Assembly: GCF_011806575.1 (NCBI RefSeq)
Contig: NZ_JAATOO010000021.1
Span: forward strand, 1 to 64,000
DNA from: Vibrio hepatarius
GTDB taxonomy: Bacteria > Pseudomonadota > Gammaproteobacteria > Enterobacterales > Vibrionaceae
DNA: 64,000 nucleotides
Direction: 5' to 3'
The position numbers and the translations under genes were made by a program. Each line of letters opens with the position of its first letter. The first letter of the stretch is position 1. Positions 17,382 through 26,522 of this stretch are shown here, in pieces. The notes beneath the pieces are model-generated. The model saw only the letters and a list, made by a program, of their open reading frames with translations, did no database searches and was not told where the DNA came from.

Positions 17382-19955
17382 TTAGTTCGCTACGATATTC
17401 AGAAGTTTACCAGGAACGTAAATTACTTTACGTACGGTTAGACCTTCTGTGAATTTCACAACGTTTTCATCGTTCAAACCTAACTCTTCAACGTGCTCTT
17501 TGCTTGCATCAGCTGCAACGGTTAGTTTTGCACGCAGCTTGCCGTTAACTTGAACAACGATAGTTTTTTCGTCTTCAACTAGCGCTTTCTCATCAAACGT
17601 TGGCCACGCTGCGTTGTCGATGTCTGACTCGCCAAGCACAGTCCATAGCTCGTATGAAATGTGCGGAGTGATTGGGTAAAGCATCGCTACAACCGCTTTT
17701 AGCGCTTCATCAAGAATTGCACGATCTTGCGCAGATTCTTGAGGTGCTTTCGCTAGCTTGTTCATCAGTTCCATGATTGCTGCGATCGCGGTGTTGAACG
17801 TTTGACGACGAGCGATATCGTCAGTCACTTTCGCGATCGTTTTGTGAACGTCACGACGAAGTGCTTTTTGGTCACCAGACAGTGCTGTTGCATCAACTGC
17901 TTCTGCTGCGCCTTTCTCTGCGTGTTCTTTAACGAGTTTCCAAACACGTTTTAGGAAGCGGTTTGCGCCTTCTACACCAGATTCTTGCCACTCAAGTGTC
18001 ATGTCTGCCGGAGATGCGAACATCATAAATAGACGTACTGTATCAGCGCCGTACTTGTCGACCATCTCTTGAGGGTCGATACCGTTGTTCTTCGACTTCG
18101 ACATTTTGATCATGCCTGAGTGCTCAACGTTGCGACCTTCGTTGTCGGTAGCAGAAGTGATGCGACCTTTGCCGTCACGCTCAACTTTCACGTCAGTTGG
18201 CGCAACCCACTCTTTGCCACCTTTTCCGTTCTCGAAGTAGAATGCATCTGCTAGTACCATGCCTTGGCATAGTAGCTGTTTGAACGGCTCGTCAGACGTT
18301 ACGTAACCTGCATCACGTAGCAATTTGTGGAAGAAGCGTGAGTACAATAGGTGCATACAAGCGTGCTCGATACCACCAATGTACTGATCTACTGGTAGCC
18401 AGTAGTTTGCTTTTTCTGGATCTAGGATGTCGTCCGCTTGAGGTGAACAGTAGCGAGCATAGTACCAAGAAGATTCCATGAACGTATCGAACGTATCTGT
18501 CTCACGTAGCGCTGGCTCACCGTTAAAGGTGGTCTTCGCCCACTCTTTATCTGCTTTGATTGGGCTAGTCACGCCGTCCATTACCACGTCTTCTGGAAGA
18601 ATCACGGGTAGCTGATCAGCAGGTACTGGATGAACTTCACCATCTTCAGTAGTTACCATTGGGATTGGTGCGCCCCAGTAACGTTGACGAGATACACCCC
18701 AGTCACGTAGACGGAAGTTAACGGTCTTAGTGCCTTTGCCTTCTGCTTCTAGCTTGGCTGCGATTGCGTCGAATGCAGCTTGGAACTCTAGGCCGTCGAA
18801 TTCACCAGAATCGAACAGAACCCCTTTCTCTGTGTAGGCTGCTTCAGAGATGTCTAGCTCACTGCCATCAACTGGCTTGATGACTGGCACGATGTCTAGG
18901 CCGTACTTAGTCGCGAACTCGTAGTCACGTTGGTCGTGAGCAGGTACTGCCATAACCGCGCCTGTACCGTAGTCCATCAGTACGAAGTTTGCTACGTACA
19001 CTGGTACTTCACGGCCGTTCAATGGATGAATTGCAGTAAGGCCAGTCGCCATACCTTTCTTCTCCATTGTTGCTAGCTCTGCTTCAGCCACTTTGTTGTT
19101 CTTACATTCGTCGATAAATGCAGCAAGCTCTGGGTTGTTCTCTGCGGCTAATGCTGCAAGAGGGTGACCTGCTGCGATACCTACGTAAGTCACACCCATT
19201 AGCGTATCTGGACGCGTAGTGTAAACTTCTAGGTCTTGTTGGTCCTTAACTTCAAACTTCAGTTCAACACCTTCAGAGCGACCAATCCAGTTGCGCTGCA
19301 TGGTCTTAACCATTTCTGGCCAACCTTCAAGCTTGTCTAGATCGTCAAGTAGCTCTTGAGCGTATTCAGTGATCTTGATGAACCACTGAGGGATCTCTTT
19401 TTGCTCTACTGGAGTATCACAACGCCAGCAGCAGCCGTCTTCAACCTGTTCGTTCGCTAGAACCGTTTGGTCGTTTGGACACCAGTTAACAGAAGATGTC
19501 TTCTTGTAAACTAGGCCTTTTTCATAAAGCTTGGTGAAGAACTCTTGTTCCCAACGGTAGTACTCAGGCGTACAAGTTGCGAACTCACGATTCCAGTCGT
19601 AGCCAAAACCTAGCAATTTAAGCTGGTTTTTCATGTATTCAATATTTTCGTAAGTCCATGGCGCAGGTGCAGTGTTGTTTTTTACCGCTGCATTTTCTGC
19701 TGGTAGACCGAACGCATCCCAACCGATTGGTTGCATTACGTTTTTGCCTTGTAGGCGTTGGAAACGAGATACTACGTCACCGATGGTATAGTTGCGCACG
19801 TGACCCATGTGTAGTCGACCACTTGGGTAAGGGAACATAGATAGACAGTAGAATTTTTCTTTATTTGGGTCTTCACTTACAACAAAGGTCTTGTTGTCAT
19901 CCCAGTGCTTTTGAACTTTCTGTTCAATGTCTTGTGGGTTGTATTGTTCTTGCAT
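17382..19955 (-). CDS. leuS: Leucyl-tRNA synthetase
   Basis: 857 residues, the usual length. A class I synthetase that charges tRNA-Leu and edits wrong amino acids. The HIGH motif appears as HMGH in PYPSGRLHMGHVRNY, and the KMSKS motif in MIKMSKSKNNG. The CP1 editing domain spans about 220-420 with the threonine-rich stretch VYTTRPDTLMG and the conserved aspartate region MAVPAHDQRDYEFA. The zinc-like knuckle has CPND and CCWRC. A run of codons typical of highly expressed genes is seen. Its promoter lies in the 130-base gap toward ybeL, read divergently. Confidence 0.99.
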   Translation of the reverse strand: MQEQYNPQDIEQKVQKHWDDNKTFVVSEDPNKEKFYCLSMFPYPSGRLHMGHVRNYTIGDVVSRFQRLQGKNVMQPIGWDAFGLPAENAAVKNNTAPAPWTYENIEYMKNQLKLLGFGYDWNREFATCTPEYYRWEQEFFTKLYEKGLVYKKTSSVNWCPNDQTVLANEQVEDGCCWRCDTPVEQKEIPQWFIKITEYAQELLDDLDKLEGWPEMVKTMQRNWIGRSEGVELKFEVKDQQDLEVYTTRPDTLMGVTYVGIAAGHPLAALAAENNPELAAFIDECKNNKVAEAELATMEKKGMATGLTAIHPLNGREVPVYVANFVLMDYGTGAVMAVPAHDQRDYEFATKYGLDIVPVIKPVDGSELDISEAAYTEKGVLFDSGEFDGLEFQAAFDAIAAKLEAEGKGTKTVNFRLRDWGVSRQRYWGAPIPMVTTEDGEVHPVPADQLPVILPEDVVMDGVTSPIKADKEWAKTTFNGEPALRETDTFDTFMESSWYYARYCSPQADDILDPEKANYWLPVDQYIGGIEHACMHLLYSRFFHKLLRDAGYVTSDEPFKQLLCQGMVLADAFYFENGKGGKEWVAPTDVKVERDGKGRITSATDNEGRNVEHSGMIKMSKSKNNGIDPQEMVDKYGADTVRLFMMFASPADMTLEWQESGVEGANRFLKRVWKLVKEHAEKGAAEAVDATALSGDQKALRRDVHKTIAKVTDDIARRQTFNTAIAAIMELMNKLAKAPQESAQDRAILDEALKAVVAMLYPITPHISYELWTVLGESDIDNAAWPTFDEKALVEDEKTIVVQVNGKLRAKLTVAADASKEHVEELGLNDENVVKFTEGLTVRKVIYVPGKLLNIVAN

Positions 19956-20086
19956 CGATGATATCCGGTTATCTTGGAATTTGTGAGTTCGGTTAGAACA
20001 GACTTAAATAGATCGTCATAGAATACCTAAAGGAGCGAGGTACAACAATAGCCTACACTCTTCAATTCTCAGTAAGGAGGGTAACT

Positions 20087-20557
20087 ATGCCAAAACGTAA
20101 AGAAGGTTATGAGGAAATGTTTGAAGACGTTGTCGAAGCGCTCAAACATAGCCCTGAAGAAGTTAACCGCGTTTTAGAAACATCCGGCAAAGTGGTCGAA
20201 GCTGCTAATGATCTGACTAAAGATGAATTGGCGTTGGTTTCGGCTTATGTAAAGTCTGATTTGAAAGAATTTGCTGAAAATTACGAAGAGTCAAAAAATA
20301 GCCCGTTTTCTTTGATGATTGCTGACTCGATTTGGCAGGGGTTGCTAGAGATTACTGACCGTACCAAAGTGGAATGGGTGGAGCTATTCGATGACCTAGA
20401 GCACCAAGGCCTGTATGAAGCTGGCGAGGTGATTGGACTCGGCGTGCTGGTATGTGACGAGTGCGGACACAAGACAGAGTACAACCATCCGACAGAAATC
20501 ATTCCATGCAGCAAATGTGGCTGCACAGGCTTTAGTCGTCAGGCGCTGAAACCATAA
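20087..20557 (+). CDS. ybeL: Zinc-ribbon protein of the YbeL family (DUF1451)
   Basis: 156 residues. The N-terminal two-thirds is helical and acidic (MPKRKEGYEEMFEDVVEAL onward). The C-terminus is a zinc ribbon with CDEC (LVCDECGHKT) and CSKC (IPCSKCGCTGF) knuckles. This matches E. coli YbeL in layout and in place, divergent from leuS. A very strong ribosome site, AAGGAGG, precedes the ATG by seven bases. The biological role of the family is unknown. It is a single-gene transcript ended by a strong terminator. Confidence 0.92.
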   Translation: MPKRKEGYEEMFEDVVEALKHSPEEVNRVLETSGKVVEAANDLTKDELALVSAYVKSDLKEFAENYEESKNSPFSLMIADSIWQGLLEITDRTKVEWVELFDDLEHQGLYEAGEVIGLGVLVCDECGHKTEYNHPTEIIPCSKCGCTGFSRQALKP

Positions 20558-20570
20558 AATCGCGTAGACG

Positions 20571-20601
20571 AAAAAAGGCACTGTCTGACAGTGCCTTTTT
20601 T
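20571..20601. terminator. Bidirectional terminator between ybeL and lnt
   Basis: AAAAAAGGCACTGTC, a three-base loop, then a matching arm CAGTGCCTTTTTT. It serves both convergent genes. Confidence 0.93.
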
Positions 20602-20620
20602 ATTCCCAATGCTTAAGCTA

Positions 20621-22129
20621 TTAATCCTTAAGTCGCCAACCGATAACCAGGCTGATTAGCACCCAAATATACAGCGGCCATGTACCCAATGTGGTGTACG
20701 GAGTTAAGCCTTGCGTTGGAACCACTTCAGCGCGCAGGACGCCAGTTTCGAATTGAGGAATTTGCGCGGTGATGTTGCCTTTGTAGTCAGTGACTGCCGT
20801 AACACCGTTGTTGGTTGACCGAATCACTGGCTTACCCAGTTCTAGCGCACGCATACGTGCAATTTCCATGTGTTGCAGTGGACCAATTGAACGACCAAAC
20901 CAAGCATCGTTGGATAACGTCAGGATGAAGTCTGTGTCATCGGTGATGTTGCGGCGTACTTGCTCATTGAAAATGATCTCGTAACACAAGGCGGGTGCCA
21001 TCTGCGTGCCATTGGCGTTAATGTTTGGCTGGATAAACTCACCACGGCTGAATGAGGACATCGGCAGATTGAAGAAGGGGGCGAGTGGGCGAAGAATGTT
21101 CTCAAACGGGACAAACTCACCAAACGGCAGCAAATGGTGCTTGTTGTAGCGCGCATTTACATCGTAGTTATAATCACCCAGTGGTGTTTTACCAACGGTG
21201 AGAATGCTGTTGTAGAACTGCTTATTCTCAGCCTGATTTACTACACCAGTAATCACAGCACTGTTATTCATTTTTGCCGCAGAATCTAGGTTGCGTAAAA
21301 ATGAGGCAATCTCAAATTCAAACGCAGGAATAGCGGCTTCCGGCCAAATGATGATATCGGCATCCCAGTTTTCGCGCGTCAGGTCGGTGTATTTCATGAT
21401 GGTTGGCCAGCGTTGGCTTGGCAACCATTTCAGTTCCTGTGCGATGTTTCCTTGAATCAGCGCGACTTTAGACGCGTTCTCCGGCACTGGGCTCACCCAG
21501 TTTGCTGCTTTTAACCCGTAACCTGCTGCAAGGATGACCGCTGGAATCAACAGATGAAGCCATTGTCGGTTCAGTGCTGCATAAGCAATGCTAGCGGCAG
21601 CCACAATAACTAACAGCGTTAATAGCTCGACGCCTCCAATTGGAGCAAAGTTGGCTAATGGGCTTTCTATTTGACTGTAACCGAGCCATAGCCACGGGAA
21701 GCCCGTCATCACCCAACCACGTAACCAGTCGAAAACCAGCCATAGTGCAGGTGCCGCTAGGAAGAAATGAGTGCGGTTTGAGTTGGGGAAAAAGCGATTT
21801 AAGCTCCAGCTAAACAGAGCAGGGTAGATGGCCAGATACCCAATCAACAGCGCCATCAAAAATAGACTGGCCGCTTTAGGCATGCCACCGAAGTGGTCGA
21901 TACTGATGTAAACCCAACTGATGCCAGTGGCAAACTGGCCTAGTCCCCAAGCGTAGCCAATACCAAGTGCGCGTTTACCGGATTGACCATGGAGCAAGAT
22001 TAATAACAAGGCGGGGCTGATAAAAGCCAATGGCCAAAGTTGGTAAGGAGCGAATGCGAGTGTGGTGATAGCGCCAACAAAAACGGCCGCGAGCGGCCGT
22101 TTTAGGCGATGAAAAAAAGCGTTATTCAT
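20621..22129 (-). CDS. lnt: Apolipoprotein N-acyltransferase
   Basis: 502 residues from the ATG at 22129 (MNNAFFHRLKRPL). An in-frame ATG at 22162 would add 11 residues; neither has a clear ribosome site, and family length favours 22129. An inner-membrane enzyme that adds the third acyl chain to lipoproteins. An N-terminal block of about six to seven membrane helices is followed by a nitrilase-like periplasmic domain and a last helix (TLGTWPLYIWVLISLVIG). Catalytic parts visible are the glutamate in IIWPEAAIPAFEF, the lysine/glutamate region LLPFGEFVPFE and the cysteine in APALCYEIIF. It follows corC closely, as in E. coli. Confidence 0.96.
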   Translation of the reverse strand: MNNAFFHRLKRPLAAVFVGAITTLAFAPYQLWPLAFISPALLLILLHGQSGKRALGIGYAWGLGQFATGISWVYISIDHFGGMPKAASLFLMALLIGYLAIYPALFSWSLNRFFPNSNRTHFFLAAPALWLVFDWLRGWVMTGFPWLWLGYSQIESPLANFAPIGGVELLTLLVIVAAASIAYAALNRQWLHLLIPAVILAAGYGLKAANWVSPVPENASKVALIQGNIAQELKWLPSQRWPTIMKYTDLTRENWDADIIIWPEAAIPAFEFEIASFLRNLDSAAKMNNSAVITGVVNQAENKQFYNSILTVGKTPLGDYNYDVNARYNKHHLLPFGEFVPFENILRPLAPFFNLPMSSFSRGEFIQPNINANGTQMAPALCYEIIFNEQVRRNITDDTDFILTLSNDAWFGRSIGPLQHMEIARMRALELGKPVIRSTNNGVTAVTDYKGNITAQIPQFETGVLRAEVVPTQGLTPYTTLGTWPLYIWVLISLVIGWRLKD

Positions 22130-22178
22130 CGTTCTTAGTCTGAGTATCCCTAGAGTACACATCTAGGTGAGATTAGCG

Positions 22179-23078
22179 TTACTCTTCTGTTGTTTCTGGA
22201 AGAGACTCTTCATCGGGGATGGTTACTTGTATTTGCAACACACGGCGGTTATCCGCTGAGGTTACTTTAAAGCTATAACCGTCGATCTCCACTACTTCAC
22301 CACGTGAAGGTAAGTGGCCGAAAGCCGTCATAACCATACCGCCAACCGTATCGACTTCATCATCACTGAAGGTTGTTTTGAAGCTGTCGTTGAACTCTTC
22401 GATGGTGGTTAGCGCCTTCACTGAGTAGGTGTGTTTGCTCAGTTTACGGATATCTAACTCTTCTTCATCGTCGAATTCGTCTTCAATTTCACCAACGATT
22501 TCTTCAAGGATGTCTTCGATAGTTACAAGGCCTGAAACGCCCCCGAACTCATCTACGACAATTGCCATGTGATAACGTTCCTCACGGAATTCTTTAAGTA
22601 GACGGTCAACACGTTTACTTTCAGGAACAACCACCGCAGGACGGATAACTTGCTCGATATCAAATGGCGCACAGTCTGAGCCTAAGTATTTAAGTAAGTC
22701 CTTCGCAAGCAGGATGCCTTCAACATGGTCTTTATCCTCACTGATAACTGGGTAGCGCGAGTGCGCTGCGTCAGTGATGAGGTTAACCAAAGCGTCGAGA
22801 TCGTCGCTACGGTCCACCGTAACCATTTGCGAGCGTGGGATCATGATGTCACGCACTCGCATCTCAGCGATTTCCATAACACCTTCAAGCATGTCGCGGG
22901 TGTCATGGTCAATCAGGTCGTTCTCTTCAGAGTCGCGGATAACGTCCACTAGCTCTTGGCGATCTTTAAGTTCACCCTGGAAGATTTGACCTAAACGGCC
23001 GAAGAAGGACTTTCTACTCGGACCTTCAGATTTTTCTTTCTTACCTTCTAGAGATGAGGTCGAATTGTCTTCGTTCAT
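22179..23078 (-). CDS. corC: CorC/YbeX CBS-domain protein
   Basis: 299 residues. A soluble member of the HlyC/CorC family linked to magnesium and cobalt efflux; it lacks the membrane domain of its larger relatives. Seen are a charged N-terminus, two CBS motifs (about 65-195; MIPRSQMVTVDRSDDLDAL and RPAVVVPESKRVDRLLKEF), then the CorC_HlyC domain at the C-terminus with VDEFGGVSGLVTIEDILEE. Gene order ybeZ-ybeY-corC-lnt is that of E. coli. A 67-base gap after ybeY leaves room for a weak promoter. Confidence 0.95.
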   Translation of the reverse strand: MNEDNSTSSLEGKKEKSEGPSRKSFFGRLGQIFQGELKDRQELVDVIRDSEENDLIDHDTRDMLEGVMEIAEMRVRDIMIPRSQMVTVDRSDDLDALVNLITDAAHSRYPVISEDKDHVEGILLAKDLLKYLGSDCAPFDIEQVIRPAVVVPESKRVDRLLKEFREERYHMAIVVDEFGGVSGLVTIEDILEEIVGEIEDEFDDEEELDIRKLSKHTYSVKALTTIEEFNDSFKTTFSDDEVDTVGGMVMTAFGHLPSRGEVVEIDGYSFKVTSADNRRVLQIQVTIPDEESLPETTEE

Positions 23079-23145
23079 TGTTTCTCATTTAAGTAACGCT
23101 ATCAGAAGTGTGATAGCACACGTAAGCTAATCAAAATAGTATGGA

Positions 23146-23613
23146 CTAGCTTTGCTTTTCAGCAATATAGGGGTCTTTAAAGCCCATAGATTGCATGATT
23201 TCTGTTTCGAGCGACTCCATTTCTTCAGCTTCGTCGTCCTCGATATGATCATAACCTAGCAGATGCAGACTACCATGTACAACCATATGCGCCCAATGTG
23301 CCATCAAAGGCTTGCCTTGTTCTTTGGCTTCACGCTCAACCACTTGGCGACAGATAATCAAGTCACCCAGAAGATCAATCTCTATGCCCGGAGGGGCTTC
23401 AAACGGAAAAGAGAGCACGTTAGTCGGCTTATCTTTACCACGATACTCGTGGTTGAGTTGATGGCTTTCTTCTTCATCAACGATACGAACCGTGACTTCT
23501 GCCTGAGGTTGAAACTTTTCAACGGTGTTGCTTAACCAACGTTGAACGTCTTCGAAACTAGGCAGACCATTTTCATTTTCGACAGCCAATTGTAGGTCGA
23601 GTTCGATACTCAT
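23146..23613 (-). CDS. ybeY: Endoribonuclease YbeY
   Basis: 155 residues, usual length. A zinc-dependent single-strand RNase needed for 16S rRNA 3' end maturation and ribosome quality control. The signature metal motif is HMVVHGSLHLLGYDH (three histidines). The conserved segment NVLSFPFEAPPGIE lies upstream. The ATG overlaps the ybeZ stop in ATGA, so the two are translationally coupled. Confidence 0.98.
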   Translation of the reverse strand: MSIELDLQLAVENENGLPSFEDVQRWLSNTVEKFQPQAEVTVRIVDEEESHQLNHEYRGKDKPTNVLSFPFEAPPGIEIDLLGDLIICRQVVEREAKEQGKPLMAHWAHMVVHGSLHLLGYDHIEDDEAEEMESLETEIMQSMGFKDPYIAEKQS

Positions 23614-24698
23614 GACTCTTTGCTCTCTTTTAGTGCTGATTGAGCGACGGCTTGAGCCTGGGCTTCGCGTTCTTCACGACGACGCTTTTCGTACTCTTTA
23701 CGCTCTTTTTGGTCTTGCGCCTCCCAGTTCTCGTACGCGTTAACGATGCGCGCAACCACTGGGTGACGAACAACGTCATCCGACTGGAAGAAGTTGAAGC
23801 TGATCTCGTCGACTTCGTTCAATACTTCGATCGCGTGACGCAAACCCGATTTAGCACCACGTGGTAAGTCGATCTGGGTTACGTCACCTGTGATCACTGC
23901 ACGTGAGTTAAAGCCAATACGTGTGAGGAACATTTTCATCTGTTCTACGGTGGTGTTTTGGCTCTCATCGAGAATAATAAACGCGTCGTTTAGTGTACGA
24001 CCACGCATGTATGCAAGCGGAGCAACTTCAATTACGTTGCGTTCAATCAGCTTCTCAACACGTTCAAAGCCTAGCATTTCAAATAATGCGTCGTACAGTG
24101 GACGAAGGTAGGGGTCGACTTTCTGGCTCAAGTCACCGGGTAGGAAACCGAGTTTTTCGCCCGCTTCAACCGCTGGACGAGTCAACAAGATACGACGAAT
24201 TTCTTGGCGCTCAAGCGCATCAACTGCCGCCGCAACCGCAAGATAAGTTTTACCTGTACCTGCTGGGCCAATACCGAAAGAGATATCGTGTGTCACCATG
24301 TTGACCAAGTATTGAGCTTGGTTTGGTGTACGCGGTTTGATTACGCCTTTCTTTGTCTTAATAAAGACTTCTTTGCCGTGCTCGATATCCGATTCGGTGT
24401 TTTGTTCCAAAATGCCGGTTTCTTTGATGGCTAAATGGATTTCTTCTGGCTCGATATCAGGGATATTGCCACGCACTGGCGCAGTATTGACGTAAAGCGT
24501 CTTGATAATTTCGAGTGCTGCCGCAGAGGTGTGAGGTTTACCCACGATGGTAAAAAAGTTGCCACGGTAGCTGATTTCAACACCTAAACGGCGCTCTAAG
24601 TGTTTGATATTGTCGTCGAAAGGACCGCAAAGACTTGCCAAGCGGCGATTATCTGAAGGTTCTAGATCGATTTCTAGAGTTACAATTTTATTGCTCAA
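23610..24698 (-). CDS. ybeZ: PhoH-family ATPase YbeZ
   Basis: 362 residues. A PhoH-type ATP-binding protein that partners with YbeY in rRNA processing. Walker A is GIGPAGTGKTYLAV; Walker B is NDAFIILDESQNT; an ending rich in Arg and Glu (KERKEYEKRRREEREAQ) forms a likely coiled tail. An N-terminal KH-like segment precedes the ATPase. The start codon is TTG (24698) with GAGG five bases upstream; no in-frame ATG upstream was found. It overlaps ybeY by four bases. Confidence 0.96.
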   Translation of the reverse strand: MSNKIVTLEIDLEPSDNRRLASLCGPFDDNIKHLERRLGVEISYRGNFFTIVGKPHTSAAALEIIKTLYVNTAPVRGNIPDIEPEEIHLAIKETGILEQNTESDIEHGKEVFIKTKKGVIKPRTPNQAQYLVNMVTHDISFGIGPAGTGKTYLAVAAAVDALERQEIRRILLTRPAVEAGEKLGFLPGDLSQKVDPYLRPLYDALFEMLGFERVEKLIERNVIEVAPLAYMRGRTLNDAFIILDESQNTTVEQMKMFLTRIGFNSRAVITGDVTQIDLPRGAKSGLRHAIEVLNEVDEISFNFFQSDDVVRHPVVARIVNAYENWEAQDQKERKEYEKRRREEREAQAQAVAQSALKESKES

Positions 24699-24726
24699 AG
24701 TTGCCTCTCATTTTTTGCCATCTTGT

Positions 24727-24752
24727 AGAAGCCCGATTTAGACCGGGCTTCT
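24727..24752. repeat. Inverted repeat between miaB and ybeZ
   Basis: GAAGCCCG and CGGGCTTC arms with an 8-base loop. No T-run follows on either strand, so a full intrinsic terminator is unlikely; it may stabilise the 3' end of miaB mRNA or slow transcription. Confidence 0.55.
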
Positions 24753-24807
24753 AATGGCTTTACATACCTTTTTCTAAGATGGTCACTTAGTCAGGTATTT
24801 TCAAGCT

Positions 24808-26232
24808 TTAAGGCGTAAACGTTGCTACACCCAGCTCATCTTCGCGCTTGGTCTTCGCCATCATTTGTGTTGGAGAAATGATGGTACGCAAGTCCATGTC
24901 TTTTTCGGTACGTACGATTTCACCACGTAGTGAGTTCGCAAATACGTCAGTGATCTTCACATCAACAAACTGACCGATCAGGTCTGCACTACCTTCAAAG
25001 TTAACCACACGGTTATTCTCTGTACGAGCGCGAAGCTCCATTAGATTCTTTTTCGATGGACCTTCTACCAGAACGCGTTGCTCTGTACCTAGCATCAAGC
25101 GAGAGTAACGCATCGCTTGGCTATTGATGGTTTGTTGCAGTTCGTATAGACGCTCTTTCTTCACTTCTTCAGATAGGTCGCACGGGTAATCTGCCGCAGG
25201 CGTGCCTGGACGAGGAGAGAAGATAAAGCTAAAGCTCATGTCAAAGTCTACGTCTTTGATTAGCTTCATTGTGTCTTGGAAATCTTTATCTGTTTCACCT
25301 GGGAAACCGACGATAAAGTCTGAGCTGATTTGGATATCAGGACGCGCTTTACGCAGTTTACGGATGATCGATTTGTATTCGATACCTGTGTGCGGGCGCT
25401 TCATCATCGTTAGGATGCGATCGCTGCCGCTTTGTACTGGCAGGTGCAAGAAGCTTACTAGCTCTGGTGTATCTTCGTATACCGCGATGATATCGTCGGT
25501 GAACTCAAGCGGGTGACTTGTGGTGAAACGAATACGGTCGATACCGTCGATAGACGCAACCAAACGAAGCAGGTCTGCAAACGAGCAGATTTCGCCGTCG
25601 TGCATAGGTCCACGGTACGCGTTGACGTTTTGGCCTAGTAGGTTAACTTCACGTACGCCTTGCTCTGCTAGCTGTGCGATTTCGAAAAGTACGTCATCCA
25701 TTGGACGGCTGACTTCTTCACCACGTGTGTAAGGTACGACGCAGTAAGTACAGTACTTAGAACAGCCTTCCATGATAGAAACGAACGCTGTCGCTCCTTC
25801 AGCGCGTGGTTCTGGTAGACGGTCGAATTTTTCGATCTCTGGGAAAGAGATATCCATCACTGGTGCGTCGTCTGTTTGAGATTGTTTAATCATCTCAGGC
25901 AGGCGGTGCAGTGTTTGTGGGCCAAAGATAACGTCAACGAACGGTGCGCGTTCGCGAATGTGGTCACCTTCTTGTGTTGCTACACAGCCACCAACGCCAA
26001 TCACGACGCCAGGTTTCTTGTCTTTTAGCGTTTTCCAACGACCTAGCTGGTGGAATACCTTCTCTTGTGCTTTTTCACGGATAGAACAGGTATTAAGTAG
26101 TAATACGTCTGCTTCTCCTGGTTCTTCTGTCAGCTCGTAGCCGTTAGCCGCATTCAGTAGATCCGCCATTTTTGATGAATCGTATTCATTCATCTGGCAG
26201 CCCCAGGTTTTAATTAGCAGTTTTTTACTCAT
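24808..26232 (-). CDS. miaB: tRNA-2-methylthio-N6-dimethylallyladenosine synthase
   Basis: 474 residues. A radical-SAM methylthiotransferase that adds methylthio to i6A37 of tRNAs reading UNN codons. The N-terminal UPF0004 domain has cluster cysteines in TWGCQMN, LLNTCSIRE and GVGGCVA. The radical-SAM motif is CSKYCTYCVVPYTRGEE, and a C-terminal TRAM domain (about 375-440) follows. It reads toward ybeZ after 109 bases; in E. coli the same order occurs. Divergent from ubiF. Confidence 0.98.
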   Translation of the reverse strand: MSKKLLIKTWGCQMNEYDSSKMADLLNAANGYELTEEPGEADVLLLNTCSIREKAQEKVFHQLGRWKTLKDKKPGVVIGVGGCVATQEGDHIRERAPFVDVIFGPQTLHRLPEMIKQSQTDDAPVMDISFPEIEKFDRLPEPRAEGATAFVSIMEGCSKYCTYCVVPYTRGEEVSRPMDDVLFEIAQLAEQGVREVNLLGQNVNAYRGPMHDGEICSFADLLRLVASIDGIDRIRFTTSHPLEFTDDIIAVYEDTPELVSFLHLPVQSGSDRILTMMKRPHTGIEYKSIIRKLRKARPDIQISSDFIVGFPGETDKDFQDTMKLIKDVDFDMSFSFIFSPRPGTPAADYPCDLSEEVKKERLYELQQTINSQAMRYSRLMLGTEQRVLVEGPSKKNLMELRARTENNRVVNFEGSADLIGQFVDVKITDVFANSLRGEIVRTEKDMDLRTIISPTQMMAKTKREDELGVATFTP

Positions 26233-26522
26233 GTTGTTCGCTCGATCGTTAGTTTAAATTAAGGGAGCAAATCGCCCAATGTTTCCAGAAAGTCACCGAT
26301 ATAATAGCAATAGTGGTGACCAAGTTTTAGCCGCCCTCTCGGCGGTAAGCGGCGTATTGTACTGCTTTCAAAACCAACTGACCAGTGCTGACACTGATTC
26401 TCTTAAAAGCCATGTTACATAAGGGATTTGCCCTGATGGCCGATAAGGTTTTTCGTTACATTTTGATAATGAAATCGTACAATGAAAAACAGCCAAATAA
26501 TCAATACGATGAAGTACAAAAT

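Noticed and set aside
24727..24752. Intrinsic terminator after miaB
   Set aside because: A good stem, but no T-run on either strand; reported only as an inverted repeat.
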